Below are positions 16,378 to 24,682 of a stretch of 64,000 bases of DNA, in pieces. Numbering within the stretch: position 1 is the first letter of the stretch; each line of letters begins with the position of its first letter. The position numbers and the translations under genes are program-made. The notes under the pieces were generated by a model, which saw only the letters and a list, made by a program, of their open reading frames with translations, did no database searches and was not told the DNA's origin. The stretch is from Anaerolineales bacterium (GTDB lineage: Bacteria > Chloroflexota > Anaerolineae > 4572-78 > J111), in NCBI GenBank assembly GCA_015075405.1, contig JABTUK010000004.1:1443395-1507394 (forward strand), in the 5' to 3' direction.

Positions 16378-16816
16378 GAGTGAGTTGAGAAATGAGATCA
16401 GGTTTGGGCTGGAAAATCTGGCAAAAATTTATCTAAACATCTCCAAATTTGCCCAACAGGATATAGATGAAGAAATAAAAGTGGCAGCCTTAACCTACGA
16501 ATGTTTTGGATACTACAATGCTATTGAGCATCTTGTTATCAGGATTCTTAAGCATCAAAAAGTCAGAATACCCGCTGGACAATTCTCCCATCGAGACACA
16601 TTGAAATCATTTGAGGCTTTGATTGCCCAAAAAGTAATCAAGGCCGATGAAGAAGTAATCAAAACTATTGAAAATTTGATGGCCTTTCGCCACGTTGCTA
16701 CCAAAATTTATAGTTTTTTGATAGATTGGAACAAGCTCCAGATCATCATAGACGATATAGAGAAAAATCATCAGCAAATCCAACAGTTTTTTACTGATAT
16801 ATTGGATGCTTTATGA
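16370..16816 (+). CDS. HEPN-domain protein paired with the MNT gene
   Basis: 148 residues, all-helical, of the HepT-like type (AALTYECFGYYNAIEHLVIR in the core). The usual RNase motif of HEPN toxins is R-x4-H-x-Y. The matching stretch here reads FRHVATKIY, with Lys where His is expected, so nuclease activity is doubtful unless the neighbouring His takes over. It overlaps the MNT gene upstream by 8 bp and rph downstream by 4 bp (ATGA). A+T-rich like its partner. Confidence 0.75.
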   Translation: MDESELRNEIRFGLENLAKIYLNISKFAQQDIDEEIKVAALTYECFGYYNAIEHLVIRILKHQKVRIPAGQFSHRDTLKSFEALIAQKVIKADEEVIKTIENLMAFRHVATKIYSFLIDWNKLQIIIDDIEKNHQQIQQFFTDILDAL

Positions 16817-17520
16817 GAAAAGACAACCGCGCTAACAACCAGCTCCGCCCGATTGAATTTATCCCCGATTTTACCACCTACGCCGAAGGCAGTGTGCTGG
16901 TGGCAACGGGCAACACCCGCGTGTTGTGCAATGTGACCATCGAAGACAAAGTGCCGGCCTGGCGTGAAGAGTCAGGGGGCGGCTGGCTGACCGCCGAATA
17001 TGCCATGCTGCCCCGCAGTGTGCAGCGGCGCATCTCGCGGCGGCAGGGCAGCGATGATGCCCGCTCGCACGAGATCCGGCGGTTGATTGGCCGCGCTCTG
17101 CGTATGGCTGTGGATGTGGATAAGCTCGGCTCACGTACTCTGACCGTTGATTGTGATGTTATCCAGGCCGATGGCGGCACCCGCACCGCCAGCATCACCG
17201 GCGGTTACGTGGCAGTAGCTCTGGCCTTGCAAAAGCTGATCAAGGCCTACCAGGTACCGGCGACAGTGCTGACCACGCCGGTGGCCGCGGTCAGTGTGGG
17301 CCTGGTGGGCGATGAACTGCTGCTGGATTTATGCTACGAGGAAGACTCGGCGGCCCAGGTTGACTTCAATGTGGTCATGACCGGCGCGGGCAAATTTGTC
17401 GAAATCCAGGGCACGGCTGAGAAAACACCTTTTGAACAGGAAACCCTGTTCGGCCTGCTGGCTCTGGCCCGCCAGGGGATTGAGCAGTTGCTGTCCCAGC
17501 AAGCCGAACTGCTGGGGTAG
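16813..17520 (+). CDS. rph: Ribonuclease PH
   Basis: 235 residues, full length for RNase PH, a phosphate-dependent 3'-5' exoribonuclease that trims tRNA 3' ends. Typical features are the basic RRISRRQGSDDARSHEIRRL stretch and LTVDCDVIQADGGTRTASIT. Its ATG overlaps the stop of the HEPN gene, so its translation is now tied to the toxin-antitoxin-like pair upstream. G+C content returns to the local norm here. Confidence 0.95.
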   Translation: MRKDNRANNQLRPIEFIPDFTTYAEGSVLVATGNTRVLCNVTIEDKVPAWREESGGGWLTAEYAMLPRSVQRRISRRQGSDDARSHEIRRLIGRALRMAVDVDKLGSRTLTVDCDVIQADGGTRTASITGGYVAVALALQKLIKAYQVPATVLTTPVAAVSVGLVGDELLLDLCYEEDSAAQVDFNVVMTGAGKFVEIQGTAEKTPFEQETLFGLLALARQGIEQLLSQQAELLG

Positions 17521-17551
17521 TAACTGACTGAAATGAAAATCAAGGTCTAAC

Positions 17552-19015
17552 GTGTCCTACTTAAAATCTATCCGCTTCTCCCCTTTCCAGGTATCGGTTC
17601 TGGTCCTGCTGACCTTTGTTTTATGCAGTATTTGCGGCGGTATTGGTTTTGTTGCCATTCGTCTCAATGTTGCTGCCCCCCCGCCCGTGGTGGCGGCGCT
17701 GACCCCGCTGCCGCTGACCGAAACCCAAACGCCCTCAACGCCTACCCCCACCTCCCTCCCGCCGACTTGGACGCCCAGCCCGGTCCCGTCCGCCACCGCC
17801 CTGGCTGTCCCCTCGGCTACGGCCACTTATGTAGTTGCCCCGGCGTTAATTAACCAAGAGAAAATTGGCGAGATTGTCGAATTTGTGGAGCTGTATCGAG
17901 GGCTGGCCCTGCCGACCGCCGTGCCGATCAAATTTTTGACCCGCCGCCAGTTGCAGGAGCAGTGGCGCGAAACCTCGTTTGATGTGGCAGCATTGGAAGC
18001 GGTCCAGACCCAGCAGGAGTTTTACCGGGCGCTCAACCTGATCGAGCCGGAGGTGGATTTGGTCCAGGCCGCCTTGGACTCGCAGACCGACATGCTGCTG
18101 GGCTACTACACCCCCGAAGAAAAAGCCATGGTCATCATCGCCGAGTCGGTCAACATGTTTGCCGAGGAGGAGATGACCTTTGCCCACGAATATGTCCACG
18201 CCTTGCAGGATCATCATTTTGATTTGCAGCATGTTTTCAATAGCGACCTGTCGGGCGATGCGCTGCTGGCGGCCCGGTCGCTGCCGGAAGGGGATGCCCG
18301 GCTGGTAGAAGACCTGTTTACCCGGCAAAATATCCGCCAGGACCAAATTGAGTACAATATTTACCGTTATCTGTTCCGCGAGCATCCCAAGTTGGAAGGG
18401 GTTTCGCCGGCCCTGGGTATCTTTACCTACTTTCCCTATACCGCCGGGGAATACTTTGTGCTCTATCTTTTTTTCCAGGGCGGCTTTTCCTGGGAGCTGG
18501 TCAACCAGGCTTATCAGCAGTTGCCCGCCTCTTCGGAGCAGATCATGCACCCAGAGAAATACCTGGCCGGCGAAGCGCCCATCCCGGTAAGCGTGCCCGA
18601 CTTGGCCCCGGCGTTGGGCGGCGCGTGGCGCGAAATTGACCGGGACGTACTGGGCGAGGCCGGTTTTCTGGTTTGGCTGTATGACCAGACCGACGAGCAA
18701 ACCGCTATCAATGCCGCCGCCGGCTGGGATGGCGACGCCTACACCTTGTGGGTGGATGGCGATGACCACCGGGTGCTGGTCGAGTCTTCGCTGTGGGCCA
18801 GCGAGACCGATGCTTTGGAAGTCGCCCAGGCCTTTATCAGGGCGATGGAACGGCGCGGCCTGTCGGGCCAACCCTACCCCGACCAAAACGCCACCATGTG
18901 GGAAGATGCGGCGGGCGCAACCCTGCTCAGCCGGGTAGGGTCGCGTGTTGGCTTGATTATTGCCCCCGACCGGGCCACCCTGGACCGGGTGCGGCTGCAA
19001 TTTACCGGCTTTTGA
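17552..19015 (+). CDS. Membrane-anchored HExxH protein of unknown family
   Basis: 487 residues. One N-terminal membrane helix (~residues 15-37) precedes a Pro/Thr-rich external linker (TPTPTSLPPTWTPSP) and a large extracytoplasmic domain. It carries H212-E213-Y-V-H216, the HExxH zinc-metallopeptidase signature, within MTFAHEYVHALQDHHFD. About 30 residues on, an EGDARLVED segment could provide the third ligand, as in gluzincins. Start is GTG 17552, since the membrane segment begins directly after it. No specific peptidase family can be named with certainty; substrate unknown. Confidence 0.7.
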   Translation: MSYLKSIRFSPFQVSVLVLLTFVLCSICGGIGFVAIRLNVAAPPPVVAALTPLPLTETQTPSTPTPTSLPPTWTPSPVPSATALAVPSATATYVVAPALINQEKIGEIVEFVELYRGLALPTAVPIKFLTRRQLQEQWRETSFDVAALEAVQTQQEFYRALNLIEPEVDLVQAALDSQTDMLLGYYTPEEKAMVIIAESVNMFAEEEMTFAHEYVHALQDHHFDLQHVFNSDLSGDALLAARSLPEGDARLVEDLFTRQNIRQDQIEYNIYRYLFREHPKLEGVSPALGIFTYFPYTAGEYFVLYLFFQGGFSWELVNQAYQQLPASSEQIMHPEKYLAGEAPIPVSVPDLAPALGGAWREIDRDVLGEAGFLVWLYDQTDEQTAINAAAGWDGDAYTLWVDGDDHRVLVESSLWASETDALEVAQAFIRAMERRGLSGQPYPDQNATMWEDAAGATLLSRVGSRVGLIIAPDRATLDRVRLQFTGF

Positions 19016-19021
19016 GCCGTG

Positions 19022-19086
19022 GAGAAAGGTGGCAAGGTCGCAGGGTCGCAGGGATGTATTACCCCTGTCTCCTGTCTACCGTCTAC
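19022..19086. repeat. Degenerate simple-unit repeat (AGGTCGCAGGGTCGCAGG and CTGTCTACCGTCTAC)
   Basis: The two halves use different units. The left arm is GGTCGCAGGGTCGCAGGG and the right arm belongs to the GTAGAC class of 1649 and 4215. Pairing is only partial. It may be a fusion of two hairpins. Confidence 0.5.
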
Positions 19087-19112
19087 TATTTTCAGAGAGG
19101 AGCAAGTAACTT

Positions 19113-20405
19113 ATGTCTCAAGCAGTTATAATTGATGCCGTACGTACGCCCGTCGGCGCTTTTGCCGGGGCGTTGAGCCAGGTACGGCCCGATGATTTGG
19201 CCGCCCTGGTTTTGAAAGCGTTGGTTGAAAGAGTTGGGTTGGACCCGGCTCTGGCGGAAGAGGTTATCCTGGGCTGCACCAACCAGGCCGGCGAAGATAA
19301 TCGCAATGTAGCTCGCATGGCCCTGCTGCTGGCTGGTTTTCCCCACCACGTCGGCGGGGTGACGGTTAACCGGCTGTGCGCGTCGGGGTTGGATGCGATT
19401 ATTGCCGCCCATCGGGCCATTGCCAGCGGCGAAGGCGATATTTACATCGCCGGCGGCGTTGAGAGCATGACCCGTGCGCCCTACGTGTTGAGCAAAAGCG
19501 AAAGCGCTTTTGATCGCGGCGCGAAGATTTTTGACACCTCGATTGGCTGGCGTTTCCCCAACCCCAAAATGGAAGCGATGTTTCCTCTGGAAGCGATGGG
19601 TGAGACCGCCGAGAACATCTACGAACAGCGGCTCGACCTCAGCCGGGAGCGGCAAGACGCCTTTGCCCTGGAAAGCCAGCGGCGTGCGGTAGACGCGATT
19701 AATGCCGGCCGTTTTATGGATGAAATCGTCCCCGTACCGGTACCGCAGCGCAAGGGTGAGCCGGTGCTAGTGAGTGTGGACGAGTATCCGCGCATGAAGT
19801 GGGTAAGTGAGGAGGCGGGTAGGCGAGAAGGTGAGGAGGTGAAAAGGCAGGGGAGATATGAGTTATCCACCAGTATGGAAATTTTGGCGAAGTTGAAACC
19901 GGCCTTTCGGGCGGGGGGGACGGTGACGGCGGGAAACTCGTCGGGGATTAACGATGGGGCGGCGGCGGTGTTGTTGATGTCGGCGGAGCGGGCGGAGGCG
20001 TTGGGGCTGAAGCCGCTGGCGCGGATTGTGGCGGCGGCTTCGGCGGGGGTAGACCCCCGGCTAATGGGCCTGGGGCCCATTCCGGCCACCCGTAAAGCGC
20101 TGGACCGGGCCGGTTTGAGCGTGACCGATTTGGATTTGATTGAACTCAACGAGGCTTTTGCGGTGCAAGCTTTGGCGGTGATGGACGAGTTGGGCCTGCC
20201 CCCCGAGCGAACCAATGTCAACGGCGGCGCGATTGCGCTGGGTCATCCGCTGGGTTGCAGCGGGGCGCGGATTATGACTACCTTGGTTCACGAAATGAAG
20301 CGCCGCCAGCGGGAAGGCCGGGCTACCTCGCCCTACGGCCTGGCAACGATGTGTGTCGGCGTGGGCCAGGGGGTATCGGTGATTGTAGAGTGGGTGGGAG
20401 GATGA
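19113..20405 (+). CDS. Acetyl-CoA C-acyltransferase (thiolase) with repeat-derived insertion
   Basis: 430 residues; thiolases of this type are usually ~390-400. The nucleophile Cys89 lies in VNRLCASGLD. The second half has ELNEAFAVQALAV, GHPLGCSGAR and a C-terminal CVGVGQG with the second catalytic Cys. It forms or cleaves 3-oxoacyl-CoA. Residues ~229-252 (WVSEEAGRREGEEVKRQGRY) have no place in the family: normally the DEYPR strand runs straight into the LAKLKPAF helix. The insert is encoded by GAGGAGGCGGG-type simple sequence. GGAG precedes ATG 19113. Neighbours do not define a pathway. Confidence 0.9.
   Translation: MSQAVIIDAVRTPVGAFAGALSQVRPDDLAALVLKALVERVGLDPALAEEVILGCTNQAGEDNRNVARMALLLAGFPHHVGGVTVNRLCASGLDAIIAAHRAIASGEGDIYIAGGVESMTRAPYVLSKSESAFDRGAKIFDTSIGWRFPNPKMEAMFPLEAMGETAENIYEQRLDLSRERQDAFALESQRRAVDAINAGRFMDEIVPVPVPQRKGEPVLVSVDEYPRMKWVSEEAGRREGEEVKRQGRYELSTSMEILAKLKPAFRAGGTVTAGNSSGINDGAAAVLLMSAERAEALGLKPLARIVAAASAGVDPRLMGLGPIPATRKALDRAGLSVTDLDLIELNEAFAVQALAVMDELGLPPERTNVNGGAIALGHPLGCSGARIMTTLVHEMKRRQREGRATSPYGLATMCVGVGQGVSVIVEWVGG
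19797..19868. repeat. In-frame GAGGAGG/GTGAGGAGG module inside the thiolase gene
   Basis: GTGAGGAGGCGGGTAGGCGA and onward with AAGGTGAGGAGGTGAAAAGG. The unit resembles those at 44820-44870, 54205-54251 and 63594-63614. It keeps the reading frame. Confidence 0.65.
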
Positions 20406-20406
20406 A

Positions 20407-20468
20407 TGGAGGGTTGGAAGATTGGAAGGCTGGAGGTTTGCCAGTCTTCCAACCTTCCAGCCTTCCAG
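20407..20468. repeat. Simple-unit hairpin, GGAAGATTGGAAGG class
   Basis: GGAGGGTTGGAAGATTGGAA and onward, paired with CCAGTCTTCCAACCTTCCAG and onward. Same class as 12096, 54117 and 62773. It follows the thiolase stop codon. Confidence 0.8.
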
Positions 20469-20505
20469 TTACCTGTTATGATTTAGGTGAGGGAAGGAAA
20501 ACACC

Positions 20506-21486
20506 ATGAAAATCAGAATTCTATCTGCCGCCGATGTGCGCCGGGCGCTGCCGATGGGTGAGGCGATTGAGGCGATGCGGAGCGCCTTCGGCCAGCTTTC
20601 GGCCAACCAGGCCGATATGCCGCTGCGGACACGCTTGCAAACCGATCAAGGCTTGTTATTGTTTATGCCGGCCTTTCTGCGGCAGAGCCGGGAGATTGGC
20701 TTCAAGATGGTTTCGCTGTGGGGCGACAACCCGGCCAAAGGCTTGCCCGCAGTCATTGCTCTGGCCACAGTGATTGACCCGGACACCGGCGAGCCAAAGG
20801 CGCTGCTCAACGGCGAAATGCTGACGGCCATTCGCACCGGGGCCGGCGGCGGTCTGGCCACCGATTTGCTGGCCCGTTCCGACGCTAAAGTGGCCGCGGT
20901 GTTTGGGGCCGGGGTGCAGGCGCGGGCACAGCTTGAGGCTGCCTGCGCCGTCCGCGCGATCAAAGAAGTTCGTATCTTTAGCCGCACCCCGGCCAGGGTT
21001 GAAGCCTTTGCTGCCGAGGTGGTGGCCTGGCCCGACGCGCCCCAGGTAGTTGTTGCCGGGTCGCGTCGGGAAGCCGTGACCGGGGCGGATATTGTCATTG
21101 CCGCAACAACCTCGGAGAAGCCGGTCTTTGACGGGCGCGATCTGTTGCCGGGGACCCATGTGACCGGCGTCGGCTCTTACGCGCCTCACATGCAAGAGGT
21201 GGACGAGGAAACGGTGCGGCGTTCCAAAATTGTGGTAGATTCGCTGCAAGCCTGCCTGGCCGAAGCCGGTGATTTGATTGTGGCCCTGGAAAAGAATGTC
21301 ATCAGCAAGCTGGATATTCACGCCGAATTGGGCCAGATTGTCAACGGTGAGCGTCCGGGGCGCGAGTCGCACGACGAAATTACCTTTTTTAAGTCGGTGG
21401 GGGTGGCAGTGCAGGATGCAGCGGCGGCCAATGCTGTGCTGCGGGCCGCGGAGTCGCAGGGGTTAGGGACGGTAGTGGCGTTGTGA
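20506..21486 (+). CDS. Ornithine cyclodeaminase / mu-crystallin family protein
   Basis: 326 residues, full family length. N-terminal LSAADVRRALPMGEAIEAM, then the substrate-binding FKMVSLWGDNPAKGLP, then LTAIRTGAGGGLATDLLAR and a Rossmann GAGVQARAQLEA for NAD(P). Members include ornithine cyclodeaminase, alanine dehydrogenase, ketimine reductase and lysine cyclodeaminase; the sequence alone does not choose. An AGGGAAGG ribosome site precedes ATG 20506. No amino-acid pathway genes are adjacent. Confidence 0.88.
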   Translation: MKIRILSAADVRRALPMGEAIEAMRSAFGQLSANQADMPLRTRLQTDQGLLLFMPAFLRQSREIGFKMVSLWGDNPAKGLPAVIALATVIDPDTGEPKALLNGEMLTAIRTGAGGGLATDLLARSDAKVAAVFGAGVQARAQLEAACAVRAIKEVRIFSRTPARVEAFAAEVVAWPDAPQVVVAGSRREAVTGADIVIAATTSEKPVFDGRDLLPGTHVTGVGSYAPHMQEVDEETVRRSKIVVDSLQACLAEAGDLIVALEKNVISKLDIHAELGQIVNGERPGRESHDEITFFKSVGVAVQDAAAANAVLRAAESQGLGTVVAL

Positions 21487-21590
21487 GGTTTAGATAATAA
21501 ACCTGTATCGGCCCCGGCTTCGACCAGCCGCTGAATGGCTTAAAGACAGGCTTTGGGCTGGCCGGCCTTGATCTGTTCCCGTTTTGAGTT

Positions 21591-21644
21591 CCTAAAGTTC
21601 CCTTAGTTCCCTGGGAACTCGTAGGGACTTGGGGAAACTTATTT
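21591..21644. repeat. Simple-unit hairpin, AGTTCCC class
   Basis: GTTCCTAAAGTTCCCTTAG and onward, paired with GGGAACTCGTAGGGACTTGG. It lies between the convergent cyclodeaminase and PBP genes and is a likely two-way terminator. The rest of 21487-21655 shows nothing. Confidence 0.65.
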
Positions 21645-21655
21645 TTGGACAATCA

Positions 21656-24484
21656 CTAAGGAGTAGGCGGCAGCGGTTGGGGTGGGATTGTTACCGGCGC
21701 GGTAAAGACGGTCAGGGCCGAGGCCGGCGGGGGAGGGGTGCCGGCAGGGGCAACTGGGGCAGTCAGGGTCAGCGTGGCGGTCAGGGTGGGGGTGGGCGTG
21801 AACGGCGGGGTGGTTACGGGCGGGCGCAGGGTGATGGCCTCGGGTGGGTTGTCTACCAACACCAGGGCGCGGTCGTCGGTAAAGCCGCCCAATTGGTCAA
21901 ACACCACCAGGCGCAGGGTGTACGGCCCGTTGTCAAGTTGGCGGGTGTCGAACGTGCCGAGCAGCTTTTTGCGCATCGTTTGGGTGATGGCGCTTTGAAT
22001 GACCATGAAACTTTCCGGGGCGGCGCCGACCCCCAACTCCAACTGGTAATGCGAAAATTTGGGGGCCACCGCCGACCCTTCCAGAGGAATAACCCCGCGC
22101 ACCGCCCGGCCATCCACCGGCGCGGTCAGCCGGGCCAGCAGGTGTACCGAGGGGCAGGACTCGCTGGGCGGCTGGGCGATACCGTGCGTTATGGCCCACT
22201 CCCGGCCGTCGGGCGGGAACACTTGATAATAGCGCCGCTCGATGTTGGCCCGGCAGTACTCGTTGACCAACAGGCCGCTGTTCCGGTCAATTTCAACCAG
22301 TTGGTGCAAATCGTGTTCCGGGCCGAGCGGCGGCTGGTCCTGGGCAAAAATCTCCATCCGTCGCTCCGGGCAAGCTTCGCCGGGGAACGTGCCGGAATCG
22401 GCGCAAATCTCCAGGGTGACAATCCCGCCGGGGCGGTTAAATTGATGCACCGGCAGCCCCGCGTGAGCCTGCTCCATAAAATTACGCCAGATGGGCGCTG
22501 CGCCTGCGTCTCCGCCCACTTCCACCATCGGCGTATTATCGGCGTTGCCCACCCAGACCCCGGCGACAATATCCGGCGTGTAGCCGATAGCCAGGTTGTC
22601 GCGGAAATCATTGCTGGTGCCCGTTTTGACCGCCGCCGGGCGGGAGAGGTGCAACGGGCTGTCGGGGCCAAAGGCGGGCAGGCGGGCTTCGTTATCGGCC
22701 AGGATGTCGGTGATGAGGTAAGCGTGTTCGGGCCGCAGCACGGCGCGGGACTGCGGCCGAATGGGTTCGATGTCGCGGCCAAAGGCGTCGGTGATTTTTA
22801 AAATGGCCGTTGGCGGAACCAGTACCCCGCCGTTGGCTATGGCCTGGTAGGCGCCCGTCATTTCCAGCAGCGAGACTTCGCCGCTGCCCAAGGTCAGCGA
22901 CAGGCCGTAGTCATCTCTGGTCAGGGTGGTGATGCCCAGGCGAGCGGCCAACGTTTTTAACCGCTCCACCCCCACCTGTTCCAGCGTTTTGACCGCCGGG
23001 ATGTTGTAAGAATTGGCCAGGGCCGCCCGCACCGAGACCGGCCCGTGAAACAGGCGGTCCACATTTTGCGGCCGGTAAACGCGCCCGCTTTCTTCGGGGT
23101 AGGCCACCGGGGTGTCCATCAGCAGGGTGCTGGGCGTCCAGTTGAGGGCCTCGAAGGCGGCCAGATAGGTCAGCGGCTTCATGGTCGAGCCGGGCTGGCG
23201 CGGGCTGAGGACGATATTCACCTGGCCGTCAATACTTTTATCCCGAAAATTGGGGCTGCCGACTAGGGCCAGAATCTGGCCGGTGGATACATCCAGCGCC
23301 ACCAGCGCCCCGTTGCTGGCGCGCCGGTCGGCCAGGGCGCTTACCTGGGCCTGGACTTCGGTTTCGGCCAGGGCTTGCAGGCGCGGGTCGAGCGTCGTCT
23401 GCACCCGCAGCCCGGCCTGGTAAAGATAGGCCGGGGGGACAATCCGCTCCAATTCCTGCCGTACCATGGTTACAAAATGAGGCGCTTTCATATTGATGGT
23501 CAAATCGCGCAGGGCCAGTTCGCCCATGTAGGCGGTTTTGCCTTCGGTGGGGGTAATGTAGCCGGCCTCGACCATCAAATTGAGCACGTCGGCCTGGCGG
23601 GCTTTGGCTCGCTGCGGGTTGAGGTAGGGGTCATTCAGGGCGGGCGATTGGGGCAGACCGGCCAGCAGGGCTGCTTCGGGCAGGGTCAAATCGCGGGCCG
23701 TTTTGCCAAAGTAGGTTTGCGCCGCCGCTTCGATGCCATAGGCCAGGTTGCCGTAGTAAATCTGGTTAAAATAGACTTCCAGGATTTGCTGCTTGGTATA
23801 ACGCCGGTTGATCTCGATAGCCAGCACCGCTTCCTTGAGTTTGCGCGAGAAGGTTTTTTCGGTGCGCTCGGCGGGAGTCAAAAAGACGTTGCGGGCCAGT
23901 TGTTGGGTGATGGTGCTGGCCCCGGAGACAATTTCGCCCTGGGTCAGGTTGCCGTAGACGGCGCGGGTGATGGCAATCGGGTCAACCCCGACATTGAGGA
24001 AAAAGTAGCGGTCTTCGGTGGCAATAGTGGCATTGATGGCGTCGGGCGAAATCTGGGCCAGGGAGACATCGGTGCGCCGCCCGCCCGTCGGGTCAATGAT
24101 TTCCCACAGCAAATTGCCGTCGCGGTCCACAATTTGAGTGGTGGCAAATTGAAAGGAGCGCGAGCGCAGTTCGCTGGCCGAGGGCAACTGGGCGGCAATC
24201 CAAAAGTAAGTGACGGCCCCGGCCAGGATAACCCCGCCAAGCAAAACCAGGCCAATGGAGAACAGGGCCAGCGCCCCCTGCAGCCAGGGGCGACGACGAG
24301 CCGGATGCGGCCAGGTCAAACCGGCTTCGCGCCAGTAGCCGGGCGGAGTCAGGTCGGCCATCTGCCTGACCCGCTGAGCGTTTGTCTGAATAGCGGCGGG
24401 ACGAGCAGCTTGTCCACGTTGTTGAAGCGGGCCGGAACGCTTGCCCCCCCACTTTTTAGACGGTTTCTTAGAATAGGATTGCAT
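21656..24484 (-). CDS. Class A penicillin-binding protein (glycosyltransferase/transpeptidase)
   Basis: 942 residues. The cytoplasmic N-terminus is basic, followed by a membrane helix (~75-100). The GT51 transglycosylase domain has EDRYFF, GASTITQQLARN and RKLKEAVLAIEI. The transpeptidase domain has the SxxK nucleophile in PGSTMKPL, SYN and KTGTSNDF. A ~100-residue beta-rich C-terminal domain and a Thr/Pro-rich tail follow. The enzyme polymerises and cross-links peptidoglycan. The extra C-terminal part recalls PbpC-like proteins. It starts at ATG 24484. Transcribed alone. Confidence 0.93.
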   Translation of the reverse strand: MQSYSKKPSKKWGGKRSGPLQQRGQAARPAAIQTNAQRVRQMADLTPPGYWREAGLTWPHPARRRPWLQGALALFSIGLVLLGGVILAGAVTYFWIAAQLPSASELRSRSFQFATTQIVDRDGNLLWEIIDPTGGRRTDVSLAQISPDAINATIATEDRYFFLNVGVDPIAITRAVYGNLTQGEIVSGASTITQQLARNVFLTPAERTEKTFSRKLKEAVLAIEINRRYTKQQILEVYFNQIYYGNLAYGIEAAAQTYFGKTARDLTLPEAALLAGLPQSPALNDPYLNPQRAKARQADVLNLMVEAGYITPTEGKTAYMGELALRDLTINMKAPHFVTMVRQELERIVPPAYLYQAGLRVQTTLDPRLQALAETEVQAQVSALADRRASNGALVALDVSTGQILALVGSPNFRDKSIDGQVNIVLSPRQPGSTMKPLTYLAAFEALNWTPSTLLMDTPVAYPEESGRVYRPQNVDRLFHGPVSVRAALANSYNIPAVKTLEQVGVERLKTLAARLGITTLTRDDYGLSLTLGSGEVSLLEMTGAYQAIANGGVLVPPTAILKITDAFGRDIEPIRPQSRAVLRPEHAYLITDILADNEARLPAFGPDSPLHLSRPAAVKTGTSNDFRDNLAIGYTPDIVAGVWVGNADNTPMVEVGGDAGAAPIWRNFMEQAHAGLPVHQFNRPGGIVTLEICADSGTFPGEACPERRMEIFAQDQPPLGPEHDLHQLVEIDRNSGLLVNEYCRANIERRYYQVFPPDGREWAITHGIAQPPSESCPSVHLLARLTAPVDGRAVRGVIPLEGSAVAPKFSHYQLELGVGAAPESFMVIQSAITQTMRKKLLGTFDTRQLDNGPYTLRLVVFDQLGGFTDDRALVLVDNPPEAITLRPPVTTPPFTPTPTLTATLTLTAPVAPAGTPPPPASALTVFTAPVTIPPQPLPPTP

Positions 24485-24528
24485 AAGTTCGTGACGAAAT
24501 CAAAGCGAGCAGATATCCCCACTGAAAT

Positions 24529-24627
24529 CATGTCATTCCGACCGTAGGGAGGAATCTTCGTCGCTACTGCCTAAATACTATGGCCAGCGAGAGGACGCCT
24601 ACGCGTCGCTGGCGCTCGAAATGACAT
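24529..24627. repeat. CATGTCATTTCGA palindromic element, copy 2
   Basis: CATGTCATTCCGACC at the left and GGCGCTCGAAATGACAT at the right, with an inner GCCAGCGAG..CGTCGCTGGC pair. More diverged than copies 1, 3 and 4. It lies upstream of the PBP gene. Confidence 0.75.
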
Positions 24628-24682
24628 ACCAGAAACCGGAACCCCATTTCATCATAAATTTACGCAAAGCTGTACTTGGGCT

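Noticed and set aside
17846..19000. 384-residue antisense frame opposite the HExxH membrane protein gene
   Set aside because: It overlaps a gene with signal anchor and HExxH motif and has no motif of its own.
21629..24547. Long antisense open frames (390 residues each) opposite the penicillin-binding protein gene
   Set aside because: They mirror a clear, complete class A PBP on the other strand, have no ribosome sites and show low-complexity Gly/Arg/Gln-rich composition typical of G+C-rich shadows.
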